This document shows, piece after piece, positions 1-6,518 of a stretch of 13,151 nt of DNA. A program made the translations under genes and the position numbers. Origin of the DNA: Baffinella frigidus (Eukaryota > Cryptophyceae > Cryptomonadales > Baffinellaceae). Location: the NCBI GenBank assembly GCA_026770585.1, contig MU646348.1:988605-1001755 (forward strand). Direction: 5' to 3'. The notes below the pieces were generated by a model. That model was not told the DNA's origin. It saw nothing but the letters and a program-made list of their open reading frames with translations, and ran no database searches. The stretch's first letter is position 1; each line of letters opens with the position of its first letter.

Positions 1-113
1 GGGGGGGAGGGGGGGTTCTGGTCGTGAGCATGGAATATTTCACCTACTTTCTCTGAACACCGCTCGGAATGAGCCGAAACCGTGCGTGGGTTGGGTGGAT
101 TGCATTTGACGAA

Positions 114-173
114 ACCAGGACGTTTCAAAAACTTGTTTTTGAAATGTCCTGGTTTAGTCAACCAGGACATTTC
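114..173. repeat. two overlapping hairpins
   Basis: Arms 114-132 and 135-153 pair with a 2-nt loop and one mismatch. Arm 141-154 also pairs perfectly with 160-173 across a 5-nt loop, so the middle arm can fold either way. This is probably the remnant of a small foldback element. No gene is supported in 1-113; the short ORF there has no coding character I trust. Confidence 0.7.
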
Positions 174-238
174 TTTTTAGTCCTCGCGATCTGTACCGCC
201 TGGCAGGTGCGGCATCCACGCACAAGGCTGTTTCCTGT

Positions 239-334
239 GGGTGGGTATGCTATTTTAGGCATAAAATGGATTTTATGCCTAAAATGAATTTTAGGCAGAA
301 AATGGATTTTATGCCTAAAATAGCATATCCACCC
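239..334. repeat. foldback element with internal second hairpin
   Basis: Arms 239-267 and 306-334 are inverted copies (29 bp, one mismatch). The interior repeats the same motif, so 252-283 is also a palindrome. A possible outer pair is GTTTCCTG at 230-237 with CAGGAAAC at 361-368. It is MITE-like, with no coding capacity. Confidence 0.75.
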
Positions 335-463
335 TTATTGTGTTTCACCCTCCCAAACCGCAGGAAACGTCCGGACGATCAGAATCATCGCCCCTAGGGA
401 AATGCTGACTTTTGGCGTGTTTCCTGGGCAATAATCCAATAATTAACTCATGAATCTGTTCGC

Positions 464-485
464 ATGGATAGCCTCGTGTGGCTAG
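464..485. repeat. isolated terminus of the element at 9393-9572
   Basis: The sequence around GGATAGCCTCGTGTGG matches the right end of the foldback element at 9393-9572, including the preceding TGTTCGCAT. No left end or inverted partner is visible here, so this is a solo end or a truncated copy. The rest of 370-650 holds no gene I can support; a small CCCTGTG/CACAGGG hairpin sits at about 637-656. Confidence 0.5.
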
Positions 486-653
486 GGACGTTGCGTGCCC
501 TTACACGGGTTTCTCGAAATGAAGGACACGCACCGACCCTCGGGTGGTCCTATGCTCCTAGGACTAGCCCTACTGTAGGACCGTACGGTGGTGCGTTTCC
601 TTGGTTTGGAGTAACCCCTGTAATCTCTATGATCAGCCCTGTGATACAACACA

Positions 654-869
654 GGGATAGAGCCAATGCGGTAGGACTTGGCCGAACCGAACTTCGAAGT
701 TACGAAGATGCGGACTTCTAGATGGGCCCTTTTGGACATGTAGTGTTTTAAATTCAGATTTTGCAGTACACATCATGGTGTTTACTAATAATTATGGTCC
801 ATCTGGAAGTTCGCTTCTTGTAAGTTCCAAGTTCGATTTGGCCAAGTCCTACCCCATTGGCTCTACCCC
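654..869. repeat. foldback element, arms about 72 bp
   Basis: Arms 654-726 and 797-869 are inverted copies with scattered mismatches, around a 70-bp AT-rich loop. The shared terminus reads GGG(A/G)TAGAGCCAATG on one side and its complement on the other. The two long overlapping ORFs here (464-721 plus, 482-739 minus) are products of this repeat, not genes. Confidence 0.75.
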
Positions 870-873
870 ATAC

Positions 874-1020
874 CACACAGCGGGCTTCGAAGGGGTTTTG
901 AACAACCCCCTCGTGAGTGTCCCTAGGCCCTACGGTAGGCAATACCGTAGGCACGTAAGGGGGTTCCTACAGGTATGGTAACGGAAAGTCGGTGGATTGT
1001 CCACCGAAAATCCCCTCGCA
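874..1020. repeat. CCTACGG-family element, copy 1
   Basis: Starts CACAGCGGGCTTCGAAGGGG and carries the family core CCCTACGGTAGGC, then CCGTAGGCA, then GGGGGTTCCTAC. Its far end contains an imperfect inverted copy of the start (rc GCGAGGGGATTTTCGG). Relatives lie at 3148-3203, 3636-3796, 5461-5560, 7230-7395 and 8945-9056. The apparently coding minus frame ending at 967 is the interior of this element. Confidence 0.65.
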
Positions 1021-1230
1021 CCACTCGAGGCTGGAAAGGGGGGCATTTAAAATGTGGGGTTGTAAACATTTGTGTGAGTCACGGGCGGGTTTGGTCACGT
1101 AGCTGGGGAAATTCCCCCAGCTACGTGACCAACACCAGACATTTGTGTGAAAATCGCTACACAGCGGTCCACTTGTAAAGGACATTTAAGTTAAAACTTT
1201 TAAAATTGTCACATTTCTAGCCTCGAGTGG
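1021..1230. repeat. CCACTCGAG-family foldback, copy 1
   Basis: Ends CCACTCGAGGCT and AGCCTCGAGTGG are perfect inverted copies. A near-perfect inner palindrome at 1090-1131 contains GGTCACGTAGCTGGGG. Other copies are at 4215-4405 and 6188-6368, with a half copy at about 5931-6020. Shared inner motifs are ATGTGGGGTTGTAAAC and GTTACGTGACCAA. Confidence 0.7.
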
Positions 1231-1265
1231 CAGCCCATAACCTGTGTGGAAGATCCCAGACGGGA

Positions 1266-1316
1266 ACTCCGTTTTTACTATTACTGGTATGATCAAATCG
1301 TGTAGTAAATTTCGTT
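1266..1316. repeat. half copy of the TACTACAC-core element
   Basis: Resembles the right half of the foldback at 7500-7640: TTTACTATTACT, then CAAATCGTGTAGTAA and ATTTCGTTG. The left arm is absent. On the minus strand it abuts a short coding-like stretch (about 1223-1265, NGVPVWDLPH) followed by CACAG|GTTATG. That may be one more exon fragment, but I do not include it in the gene. Confidence 0.55.
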
Positions 1317-1583
1317 GACAGCAACCCTTTCTAAAAAGGATTGTCGGAGGTTAGGCTGTTCGCGTTCCACCCTGCCACGCGGAACCACTAGATGGCAACC
1401 GACAAGGATAAGGGTCCGATATTGGACCCCTGTCAAAAGTCATCATACCCGAGAAACAAATCGATTTTTCTCCAAATGTGGCCAATTTGTGGGGAATCGT
1501 TGTGAACTGACCACAATTCCCGAATTCTAGACAGTCGTTCCGCGTAGTGCCACGCTACCTGGCTTAACACCAAACCCTAAACC
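1317..1583. other. no firm gene; possible exon scrap
   Basis: On the minus strand, CCATCTAG at about 1388-1395 is followed by an open stretch reading WFRVAGWNANSLTSD before a stop. It looks protein-like, but nothing links it in phase to other exons. A very short CCCTAAACCCTAA tract on the plus strand sits at about 1573-1587. Otherwise nothing is recognised. Confidence 0.3.
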
Positions 1584-1655
1584 CTAATCAGTCACGCGAC
1601 CGATCCAATGCACCACGTTTCTCTCCTCCCAATGCCAGTTTGATGCTTTACAGTC
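1584..1655 (-). CDS. candidate terminal exon (alternative or fragment)
   Basis: Minus-strand reading from an AG acceptor (GACAGAG|GAC) gives 23 residues, DCKASNWHWEERNVVHWI and a few more, and then TAG. The composition is protein-like and the entry phase 0 would fit the exit of the exon at 2280-2202. It therefore competes with 1840-1769 as the last exon. It could also be the last exon of an alternative transcript or a leftover fragment. The family is not recognised. Confidence 0.35.
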   Translation of the reverse strand, partial: DCKASNWHWEERNVVHWIGRVTD

Positions 1656-1686
1656 CTCTGTCGAGCGACCTAAGCACGTTTTTAAA

Positions 1687-1715
1687 AGCTGAGGCCGGAA
1701 ATCCGGTCTCAGCTT
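1687..1715. repeat. hairpin
   Basis: AAGCTGAGGCCGG and CCGGTCTCAGCTT pair with one mismatch around a 3-nt loop. It lies between the two candidate terminal exons, so a role in 3'-end formation is possible but untested. It may equally be a foldback remnant. Confidence 0.6.
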
Positions 1716-1768
1716 CTTCATTTTAAAAGTCCATTTCCCTTAGGATTCAGAAAAAAGTTTTAAATCCC

Positions 1769-1840
1769 TTAAAATTGTGTCACGTCCTCGCTCGGCAGCG
1801 GAAGGCATTTTCTGTCCCGATGCGGGGGCCGGATCCAGGA
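1769..1840 (-). CDS. exon 13 (terminal) of the large minus-strand gene
   Basis: An acceptor TGGCAG|TCC at 1841-1843 opens 23 codons ending in TAA at 1769-1771. It reads SWIRPPHRDRKCLPLPSE and a short DVTQF-type tail. Entry phase 0 matches the exit of exon 12 (AAC|GTACTG), which is the main reason to place the stop of the gene here. The residue mix and codons look coding. The alternative last exon is at 1655-1584. No homologous family is recognised, so the assignment rests on splice sites, phase and protein-like composition. Confidence 0.45.
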   Translation of the reverse strand, partial: SWIRPPHRDRKCLPLPSEDVTQF

Positions 1841-1954
1841 CTGCCACGCAAGAGTGTAGGGCTGACCTGGAAAAACAAGCCAGTTCACACGGAATTTGTA
1901 ACAACTTTCCGAAATTTCGATTTTTCTGTGGGAAGAATGTCCACTTATGAACTT

Positions 1955-1982
1955 AAGAAATAGTCGAATTCGACTATTTCTT
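1955..1982. repeat. perfect 28-bp palindrome
   Basis: AAGAAATAGTCGAA and its exact complement meet at GAATTC with no loop. It is in the intron between exons 12 and 13. The remaining 1841-2201 interval shows no further supported exon; the 142-codon plus-strand ORF at 2008-2436 runs into the telomere-like array and is antisense to exon 12. Confidence 0.75.
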
Positions 1983-2201
1983 CTGTGGGCCACTCTGCCC
2001 TAGAATCTTGCGTGGTGGTGATTTCTTGTGGGGCTCCAACAAATCTCTCCCCACACAGTCGGCTGCATGGATTGATCCGTTTGTGTTCGCGGTATTAATC
2101 AAGAATTGCTGGGTACAAACCCATCTTATCAACCGAAAGTTGGATGAGATTTCGGATCGAAATTTCTTTCGAAGCGCAGTCTATGGGAGGTGGGGCAGTA
2201 C

Positions 2202-2280
2202 GTTTATCCGAAAAAGGGGGTCAGGGACGATTTCATCGAAAGGGATGAAACGGAAGTCATACGTCACGTCAGACACGTGC
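2202..2280 (-). CDS. exon 12 of the large minus-strand gene
   Basis: Right after the telomere-like array, CAAACCAG|G opens a protein-like stretch: HVSDVTYDFRFIPFDEIVPD, then PLFRIN. Its first base completes a codon begun in exon 11 (AA+G, Lys), and it leaves in phase 0 at AAC|GTACTG. If that donor is not used, the frame runs six more codons to a TAG at 2181-2183. That would make this the last exon. The segment is rich in acidic and aromatic residues, with no stop in frame. The protein family is unknown to me. The acceptor is built from the end of the CCCTAAA-like repeat. Confidence 0.55.
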
Positions 2281-2999
2281 CTGGTTTGGGGTTTGGGGTT
2301 TGGGGTTAAGGGTTTAGGGTTTGGGGTTTGGGGTTTAGGGTTTAGGATTTGGGGGCTAGGGTTAAGGGTAAAGGGTAGAGGGTTGAGAGTTGAGGGATTA
2401 GAGATTAGGGTTTGGGGTTTAGCGTCGAGAGTTTGAGGTTCAGGGTTTGAGGTTTAGGGTTTAGAATTTAGGGTTTAGGGTTCAGGGTCTAGGGTCTAGG
2501 GTTTAGGGTGTGGGGTTAACGGTTCAGGGCTTAGGGTTCAGGGTTTAGGATTTAGGATTTAGGGTTTAGGGTTCAGGGTTTAGGGTTCGGGGTTTAGGAT
2601 TTAGGGTGTCGGGTTTGAGGGTAATGGTTTGAGGTTTAGGGTTCAGGATTCAGGGTGTAGGGTTTGGGGTTTGGGGTCTAGGGTTGAGGATTTAGGGTCT
2701 AGGGTTAAGGGTTTAGGGTTTAGGTTTTAGGGTTTAGGATTTAGGGTTCAGGGTGCAGGGTTCAGGGTTCAGGGTTCAGGGTTTAGTGTTCGGGGTTTAG
2801 GGTTTAGGGTTCAGGGTTTAGGGTTCAGGGTTCAGGGTTTAGGGTTTAGGGTTCAGGGTTCAGGGTTTAGGGTTTAGGGTTTAGGGTTTGGGGTTGAGGG
2901 TTGAGGTTTTAGGGTTTAGGGTTTAGGGTTTAGGGTTCAGGGTTCAGGGTGTAGGGTTTTGGGCTTCGGGTTCAGGTTTTAGGGTGCAGGTTTTAGGAC
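2281..2999. repeat. degenerate TTTAGGG telomere-like array (intron 11)
   Basis: About 720 bp of variants of TTTAGGG (TTCAGGG, TTTGGGG, TCTAGGG, TTAAGGG) on the plus strand, so CCCTAAA on the sense strand of the gene. It runs from the acceptor of exon 12 almost exactly to a copy of the exon 11 donor end at 3001-3032. Heavy sequence decay and the flanking exons argue against a living chromosome end. Confidence 0.9.
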
Positions 3000-3000
3000 A

Positions 3001-3032
3001 TACTTGAGGTCTCTGAAGAACTGCAAGACGTC
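3001..3032 (-). other. echo of the 3' end of exon 11, with donor
   Basis: The minus strand reads DVLQFFRDLK, near-identical to DVLQFFSDLK in exon 11, followed by AA|GTATGT where exon 11 has AA|GTACAG. It is a partial duplicate of the exon end lying downstream in the intron, next to the telomere-like array. Confidence 0.65.
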
Positions 3033-3119
3033 CATTCAGGCCCGCTACTTTTGAGGAGAATTTCCCTAGAATTTTCCATGAATCAACTTTTGAATTGGTT
3101 CTGAGGTCTGATTCTTTTT

Positions 3120-3141
3120 AAGTACCCTGGCCAGGGTACTT
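3120..3141. repeat. perfect 22-bp palindrome
   Basis: AAGTACCCTGG pairs with CCAGGGTACTT without a loop. It is followed by a truncated CCTACGG-family element. No further function is visible. Confidence 0.65.
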
Positions 3142-3147
3142 CGCAAA

Positions 3148-3203
3148 ATCCATATGCCCTACGGAGTAATTCCCTAGGGGCATAGGGGGGTTCCTACGAA
3201 TAT
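3148..3203. repeat. truncated CCTACGG-family element
   Basis: ATATGCCCTACGG, then CTAGGGGCATAGGGGGGTTC and CTACGAATATGG match the family core and right side. The outer terminal repeat is missing. An open minus frame (3204-3250, YSPNRKINSTMT) continues from exon 11 up to this element, so exon 11 might extend this far with a donor GTAGGA at its edge. Confidence 0.6.
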
Positions 3204-3250
3204 GGGTCAAGGCAGTCATGGTCGAGTTTATCTTCCGGTTCGGACTGTAC

Positions 3251-3313
3251 TTGAGGTCGCTGAAGAACTGTAAGACGTCCTGTCCCGCCGATCCAAACGT
3301 GCCCTGGTCGTGA
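3251..3313 (-). CDS. exon 11 of the large minus-strand gene
   Basis: Acceptor CTACGCAG|T is followed by HDQGTFGSAGQDVLQFFSDL and then AA|GTACAG. The first base completes a codon from exon 10 (TG+T), and the exon leaves in phase 2, matching exon 12. Two partial copies of its first 38 nt, each with an AG in front, lie upstream at 3419-3458 and 3532-3571. A copy of its 3' end lies downstream at 3001-3032. These echoes help define both borders. Reading on past the donor gives further open codons to 3198, so the true 3' border is not certain. I recognise no domain. Confidence 0.6.
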
Positions 3314-3317
3314 CTGC

Positions 3318-3620
3318 GTAGGGTTTAAGGTTTAGGATAGATTCTAGCACAAATCGTTCAAATCGACTGTATCCGTGAAGCCCCCGGTGGCTTCTAAGTG
3401 GCGTCTCAGCCAATCCCTTCGTCCTGCCCCGCCGATCCAAACGTGCCCTGGTCTTGACTCTTTGGGTTTTAGGGTTTAGGGTTTCGGGTCTAGGGTTAAG
3501 TGTTCAGGGGTTGGTGTTAAGTCAATCCAGCGGTCCTGCCCCGCCGATCCAAACGTCCCCTGGTCTTGACTGCGCGCTTTCAGGGGTAAGGGGTTTAGGG
3601 TTTGGGGTTTGGGGTTACGC
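3318..3620. repeat. telomere-like tracts interleaved with two exon 11 5'-end echoes
   Basis: Short TTTAGGG-like tracts (about 3318-3337, 3462-3520, 3580-3620) alternate with copies of CCCCGCCGATCCAAACGT at 3419-3458 and 3532-3571. On the sense strand each echo reads AG, then TCAAGACCAGGG(C/G)ACG, that is an acceptor plus the first codons of exon 11. The telomere-like tracts lie directly in front of each acceptor. Confidence 0.7.
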
Positions 3621-3635
3621 CAATCCAGCCTCCCC

Positions 3636-3796
3636 ACACAGCGGCCTTCGAAGGGGTTTTCGAATAACCCTTAAGCGATAAGACCTACGACCCTACGGTA
3701 GGCAACCCGTAGGGGCATAGGGGGATTCCTAAGGATAAGGTGACGGTAAGGTGGCCCGATTTGGGCCGAAACGCCCTTTGTAGCCCGCTGTGTTGA
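3636..3796. repeat. CCTACGG-family element, copy with both ends
   Basis: The left end CACAGCGGCCTTCGAAGGGG and the right end, whose complement reads CACAGCGGGCTACAAAGGGC, are imperfect inverted repeats of about 26 bp. The centre carries CCCTACGGTAGGC and GCATAGGGGGATTCCTA. At 161 bp this is the best-delimited copy and defines the family. The minus-strand ORF at 3729-3935 crosses it and is not a gene. Confidence 0.65.
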
Positions 3797-3855
3797 CTTT
3801 TAGCGTGTTTCCCGGGCGAGAATCAACTTTGGGCAGATTTCCACTGTTACTTCTC

Positions 3856-3921
3856 AAGTTAACAGAGGTTCCACTTTTGCTTTGAGACGTTCCACTCTCG
3901 ACTTTTGTCTCGGTGGGCCGC
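3856..3921. repeat. 66-bp repeat, copy a (identical at 9141-9206)
   Basis: From AAGTTAACAGAGG to GGTGGGCCGC, 66 bp are identical to 9141-9206, while flanks differ. All three minus frames are open, so a small exon (for example KSRVERLKAKVEPL) cannot be excluded. Identity against a strongly diverged background suggests recent duplication, conversion or constraint. Confidence 0.75.
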
Positions 3922-3934
3922 GCTCCCGAAGTCA

Positions 3935-3984
3935 CCGGTGCCTGCTAAGTGGACGTTCGCCGGTGTCTACTAAGTGGACGTTTG
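3935..3984. repeat. 25-bp direct repeat, two copies
   Basis: CCGGTGCCTGCTAAGTGGAC and CCGGTGTCTACTAAGTGGAC, each followed by GTT(C/T)G, lie head to tail with a 25-bp period directly next to the 66-bp repeat. On the minus strand CTTAGCAG and CTTAGTAG are acceptor-like, so this may be another duplicated splice border. Confidence 0.6.
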
Positions 3985-4057
3985 AGAGTTCTTGGAGTGA
4001 GAATGTTTCTTGCGGGGATGAGAACGTTCATCCCAAAAGCAGACGACCCACTACCAT

Positions 4058-4196
4058 AATCTACATACAAGGATTAATCAATTGCTTTTGGGCAACGAAA
4101 ATTACTACACGATTTGCTCATAAAAGTGATTGTAAAACGTTTGTGTAGTAAATTTCGTTGCGCCAAAAGCAATTAATTGATACTTTTGTGGAGATG
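4058..4196. repeat. TACTACAC-core foldback, type A copy 1
   Basis: Long imperfect inverted arms: ATTAATCAATTGCTTTTGG against CCAAAAGCAATTAATTGAT. The inner core ACGAAAATTACTACAC pairs with GTGTAGTAAATTTCGT. It is homologous along its length to 7500-7640. Confidence 0.8.
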
Positions 4197-4214
4197 AACC
4201 AGCATCCTCTACCT

Positions 4215-4405
4215 CCACTCGAGAATGCTGGAGGAACCTATTTACATGTGGGGTTGTAAACGTTTGTACCAGGATAGGGTATTCCAACCTGGTGGCTGTG
4301 CTAATTTCGCAGAGTTACGTGACCAATCAACGAAAGTTACTACACAGATGCCCACTTTTAGAAGCACGTCGGTTTTAAATTGGCCCCTCTAGCATTTTCG
4401 AGTGG
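4215..4405. repeat. CCACTCGAG-family foldback, copy 2
   Basis: Ends CCACTCGAGAATGCT and AGCATTTTCGAGTGG are inverted copies. The interior includes ATGTGGGGTTGTAAAC, GGATAGGGTATTCCAACC and GAGTTACGTGACCAAT, shared with 6188-6368 in reverse orientation. Confidence 0.75.
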
Positions 4406-4411
4406 CTTCAC

Positions 4412-4445
4412 CATGGTTGGATCGTTTGTCCGTGGCCACGAACGT
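4412..4445 (-). CDS. exon 10 (very short) of the large minus-strand gene
   Basis: ATCGCAG|AC at 4446-4448 opens a 34-nt segment ending CCATG|GTGAAG, giving plausible splice sites at both ends. Read in phase 1 it encodes VRGHGQTIQP and links exon 9 (exit phase 1) to exon 11 (entry phase 2) without a stop. All three frames are open (another reads TFVATDKRSNH), so the frame rests on phase alone. A diverged partial copy seems to lie at about 4630-4665, beyond a foldback element inserted just upstream of the acceptor. Exons this short are hard to prove from sequence. Confidence 0.4.
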
Positions 4446-4457
4446 CTGCGATGGATC

Positions 4458-4598
4458 TCATATGAAAACGGTTTTAATTTCAAACTTATGGGCAATGAAA
4501 TTTACTACACAGCATGATCTTTATTGGTAATATTAAAACATCCGTGTAGTAATTTTCATTGATTCCTAAGGTTTTAAATTAAAACCGTTTTCGTATGA
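4458..4598. repeat. TACTACAC-core foldback, type B copy 1, GATC flanks
   Basis: Ends TCATATGAAAACGGTTTTAA and its near complement are flanked by GATC at 4454-4457 and 4599-4602. The inner core is ATGAAATTTACTACACA with GTGTAGTAATTTTCAT. At 141 bp it is homologous to 9643-9782, which has the same GATC flanks. Confidence 0.8.
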
Positions 4599-4602
4599 GA
4601 TC

Positions 4603-5007
4603 GTTGGTTCGTCGCCCGGGAGTTGTATCTATCTGGATCGTCCGTTCGTGGTCATCCCCACGCAAGATCCTGGATGGGGGTATTTCGTGGCTGGTATTGG
4701 AGCCATTGGCTGGTATTTGAGCCAGTTTCATTGTTTCATAGGGGAAATCATAGGAGAAATTACTACGGCATAGGTAATTTTACTTATGAATCCTAACTGA
4801 ATCCATTACCCCCCCACCAATCCTGGGTGGGATGTGAAACGCGGTTTAGATGCGTCACGAGGGAGGCAACCCTGAACCCTGAACCTACCCCCCACACACA
4901 CACCCCGCGGCCGCCCCATACAGAGAGTATTTTTAGCCCCAACCCCTTTCACAACCATTGTCAGGACCTCAGGACACTGCCCCAAGTAGCGACGCGAGAC
5001 ACATGAC
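4603..5007. other. no gene seen; decayed repeats
   Basis: Contains a possible echo of exon 10 (about 4630-4665) and a direct repeat GGCTGGTATT(G/T)GAGCCA near 4691-4727. A weak inverted pair GGATGGGGGTATT / ATTACCCCCCCACC spans about 4672-4817, and there is a CCCACC/GGTGGG hairpin at about 4815-4833. A short CCCTGAACCCTGAACC tract lies at about 4870, on the strand opposite to most telomere-like arrays of this gene. Confidence 0.4.
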
Positions 5008-5051
5008 CTTATCTCAGAAAACGAGTTCTAAAACTCGTTTTCTGAGATAAG
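5008..5051. repeat. perfect hairpin, 20-bp stem, 4-nt loop
   Basis: CTTATCTCAGAAAACGAGTT pairs exactly with its complement at 5032-5051. It has no mismatch, unlike nearly every other inverted repeat here, so it is young or constrained. Between it and 5257 I see only short CCGTCAACTTTTGG-type motifs that recur at 10225-10260 and 12570-12620. Confidence 0.85.
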
Positions 5052-5257
5052 AGCCTGACCGAAGTCATTTAGGCCGAAGCCAAAAGGGGAGCCAATAGTG
5101 TGCGCGTCGCCGTAATCCCCGCACCTGAGTTAATCTGGTCTCTTCAAAATGAGGAGACTGGAAGTTGATTCCCTTTTGTGTGGTACACATCCGTCAACTT
5201 TTGGTGTGACAAAGATCCGTCAACCCGACTGGGGCAGAGCTAGTGTTTCGGTGACTT

Positions 5258-5407
5258 CCACCAGCCCTCAAGGCCTGAGCAAAACGTCGATTTTCAAATT
5301 GGGATTTCAAGCGGGGTGAAGTCGGAATCCGACTTCAACGGCTCCAATTCCCCTTTAAACCGGGAGATCGAAAACCGATGATTTGCCCAGGCTGTGAGGG
5401 TTGGTGG
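5258..5407. repeat. CCACCAGCCCTC-family foldback, copy 1
   Basis: Left end CCACCAGCCCTC and right end GAGGGTTGGTGG are inverted, with a central palindrome GAAGTCGGAATCCGACTTC. At 150 bp it is related to 6027-6164. Its right half (GGCTCCAATTCCCC onward) reappears at 5584-5823, where another element has inserted. Confidence 0.75.
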
Positions 5408-5460
5408 TCTGATGTAAATGCTCTGATGCTGTAGCGCATCGTATGCTCTGTATCCCTCAC

Positions 5461-5560
5461 GTGGCGAGGGGGTCTTAGAGGACCCCCTGCAGGTCCTAGG
5501 CAGGTCCTAGGGCCCTACGGTAGGGCGTATGAGCCTACTGGGCACTTAAGGGGTTACTTA
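5461..5560. repeat. CCTACGG-family relative with GGGGTC hairpins
   Basis: GAGGGGGTCTTAGAGGACCCCCT forms a hairpin (about 5467-5487) and CAGGTCCTAGG is repeated. GGGCCCTACGGTAGGGC and CTTAAGGGGTTAC then resemble the family core. On the minus strand it begins immediately after the donor-like CACC|GTAAGT of the exon 9 echo. Confidence 0.5.
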
Positions 5561-5583
5561 CGGTGCTGGCCGGACCACTTCTC
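5555..5583 (-). other. echo of the 3' end of exon 9, GTAAGT donor
   Basis: The minus strand reads EKWSGQH, then C|GTAAGT, a near-identical copy of the last codons of exon 9 at 5834-5855, where the donor is C|GCAAGT. It lies downstream of the exon in the intron, as other 3' echoes do. Confidence 0.7.
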
Positions 5584-5593
5584 GGCTCCAATT

Positions 5594-5764
5594 TCATCCC
5601 GCCAGGTATTTGTTTTAAATGGTTGGGAGTTCCCCGAATACATGAAAATTACCACACAATTGGTCACGTCCAGGGCTGGACACGACTGATTTGTCCAATT
5701 GTGTAGTAAATTTCGTTGATTCGGGGAACTCCCAACCATTTAAATCAAATACCTGGCGGGATTA
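5594..5764. repeat. TACTACAC-core foldback, 171 bp, AATT target duplication
   Basis: Ends TCATCCCGCCAGGTATTTG and its near complement are flanked by AATT at 5590-5593 and 5765-5768. The inner core is TGAAAATTACCACACAATTG with its inverted partner. Removing it with one AATT restores GGCTCCAATTCCCC, exactly the sequence of the related element at 5258-5407, so the insertion site is confirmed by a paralogous empty site. Confidence 0.88.
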
Positions 5765-5833
5765 AATTCCCCTTGAAACCGGGGAATCGAAAACCGATGA
5801 TTTGCCCAGGCTGTGACGGTTGGAATTACTTGC

Positions 5834-5896
5834 GGTGCTGGCCGGACCACTTCTCGATGTTCTCAAACACACTCACAGCGTCTACCGGCTCCGCAT
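5834..5896 (-). CDS. exon 9 of the large minus-strand gene
   Basis: TTTGTTCGCAG|AT opens AEPVDAVSVFENIEKWSGQH and ends CACC|GCAAGT. Entry in phase 1 joins exon 8 (G+AT, Asp), and the exit is phase 1. The donor is GC rather than GT. A duplicate of the last 29 nt at 5555-5583 carries GTAAGT instead, which supports this border and suggests a GC-AG intron, a known minority class. An alternative donor CGCAA|GTAATT or a simple TAA stop (QHRK then stop) cannot be excluded. The segment is acidic, with no recognised motif. Confidence 0.6.
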
Positions 5897-5917
5897 CTGC
5901 GAACAAAGATACCCATG

Positions 5918-6018
5918 ATTAGTCAACACCACACGAGAATGCTAGAGGGGCCTATCTAAACGTGAGGTGTAACATGTTTGTAATAGCTTTCGTGAGATTG
6001 GTCACGTAACTCTGCGAC
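5918..6018. repeat. 101-bp direct repeat, first copy (half of a CCACTCGAG-type element)
   Basis: From GATTAGTCAACACCACACGA to GGTCACGTAACTCTGCGA it matches 6176-6276 with few differences. It contains only half of the element whose complete copy is 6188-6368. The other half is replaced by the foldback at 6027-6164. Confidence 0.75.
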
Positions 6019-6026
6019 TGAGACAG

Positions 6027-6164
6027 CCACCAGCCCTCAGAGTGGGAGCAAATCGTCTTTTCGAGTCCTTTGATTTGTACCAGAGGTCGTCGGGATCCGA
6101 CGGCCTGCAGCGCAAATCAAGGGGATTGGACAAGGCGATTTGCTCCAACTCTGAGGGCTGGTGG
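6027..6164. repeat. CCACCAGCCCTC-family foldback, copy 2
   Basis: Ends CCACCAGCCCTCAGAG and CTCTGAGGGCTGGTGG are exact inverted copies. Arms continue through GGAGCAAATCG / CGATTTGCTCC, with a central GTCGTCGGGATCCGACGGC. It is 138 bp long and sits between the two 101-bp direct repeats. Confidence 0.8.
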
Positions 6165-6187
6165 AAAGTGCCCAGGATTAGTCAACA

Positions 6188-6368
6188 CCACACGAGAATG
6201 CTACAGGGGCCTATTTAAAAGTGAGTTGTCACATTTGTGTAAAAAAATTCGTGAGATTGGTCACGTAACTCTGCGAAATTGGCACAATCGCGAGGTTGGA
6301 ATACCCTATCCTGGTTCAAATGTTTACAGCCCCACATGAAAATAGGTTCCTCCAGCATTCTCGAATGG
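6188..6368. repeat. CCACTCGAG-family foldback, complete reverse copy
   Basis: CCACACGAGAATGCT at the left and AGCATTCTCGAATGG at the right are inverted termini. The interior carries GGTCACGTAACTCTGCG, GGTTGGAATACCCTATCC and GTTTACAGCCCCACAT, the complement of motifs in 4215-4405. Confidence 0.8.
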
Positions 6369-6403
6369 CATGTCTGGTTACGAGAGTCCCCAGGATTCTA
6401 ATA

Positions 6404-6497
6404 GACTAGGACAAATAGACTAGGACAAATAGACTAGGACAAATAGACTAGGACAAATAGACTAGGACAAATAGACTAGGACAAATAGACTAGGACA
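6404..6497. repeat. 14-bp tandem repeat, about 6.7 copies
   Basis: GACTAGGACAAATA repeats without a mismatch for six units, and then a partial unit GACTAGGACA. The perfect identity of the units indicates recent expansion. It lies just before the most distal echo of exon 8. Confidence 0.95.
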
Positions 6498-6518
6498 GAG
6501 GTAGGTGTACAACGTGTT

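Noticed and set aside
1-110. Possible exon on the minus strand with TVSAHSERCSEK and a GTAGGT donor
   Set aside because: The acceptor is unclear, there is no phase link, and it lies beyond the proposed stop of the gene; too weak to list.
967-1185. Minus-strand frame ending in STDFPLPYL as an exon
   Set aside because: It corresponds to the interior of the CCTACGG-family element, and a similar frame occurs in the copy at 3636-3796.
2008-2436. 142-codon plus-strand ORF
   Set aside because: Its second part is translated telomere-like repeat, and it is antisense to exon 12.
6404-6497. CRISPR array
   Set aside because: A 14-bp unit with no spacers in a eukaryotic context; it is a simple tandem repeat.
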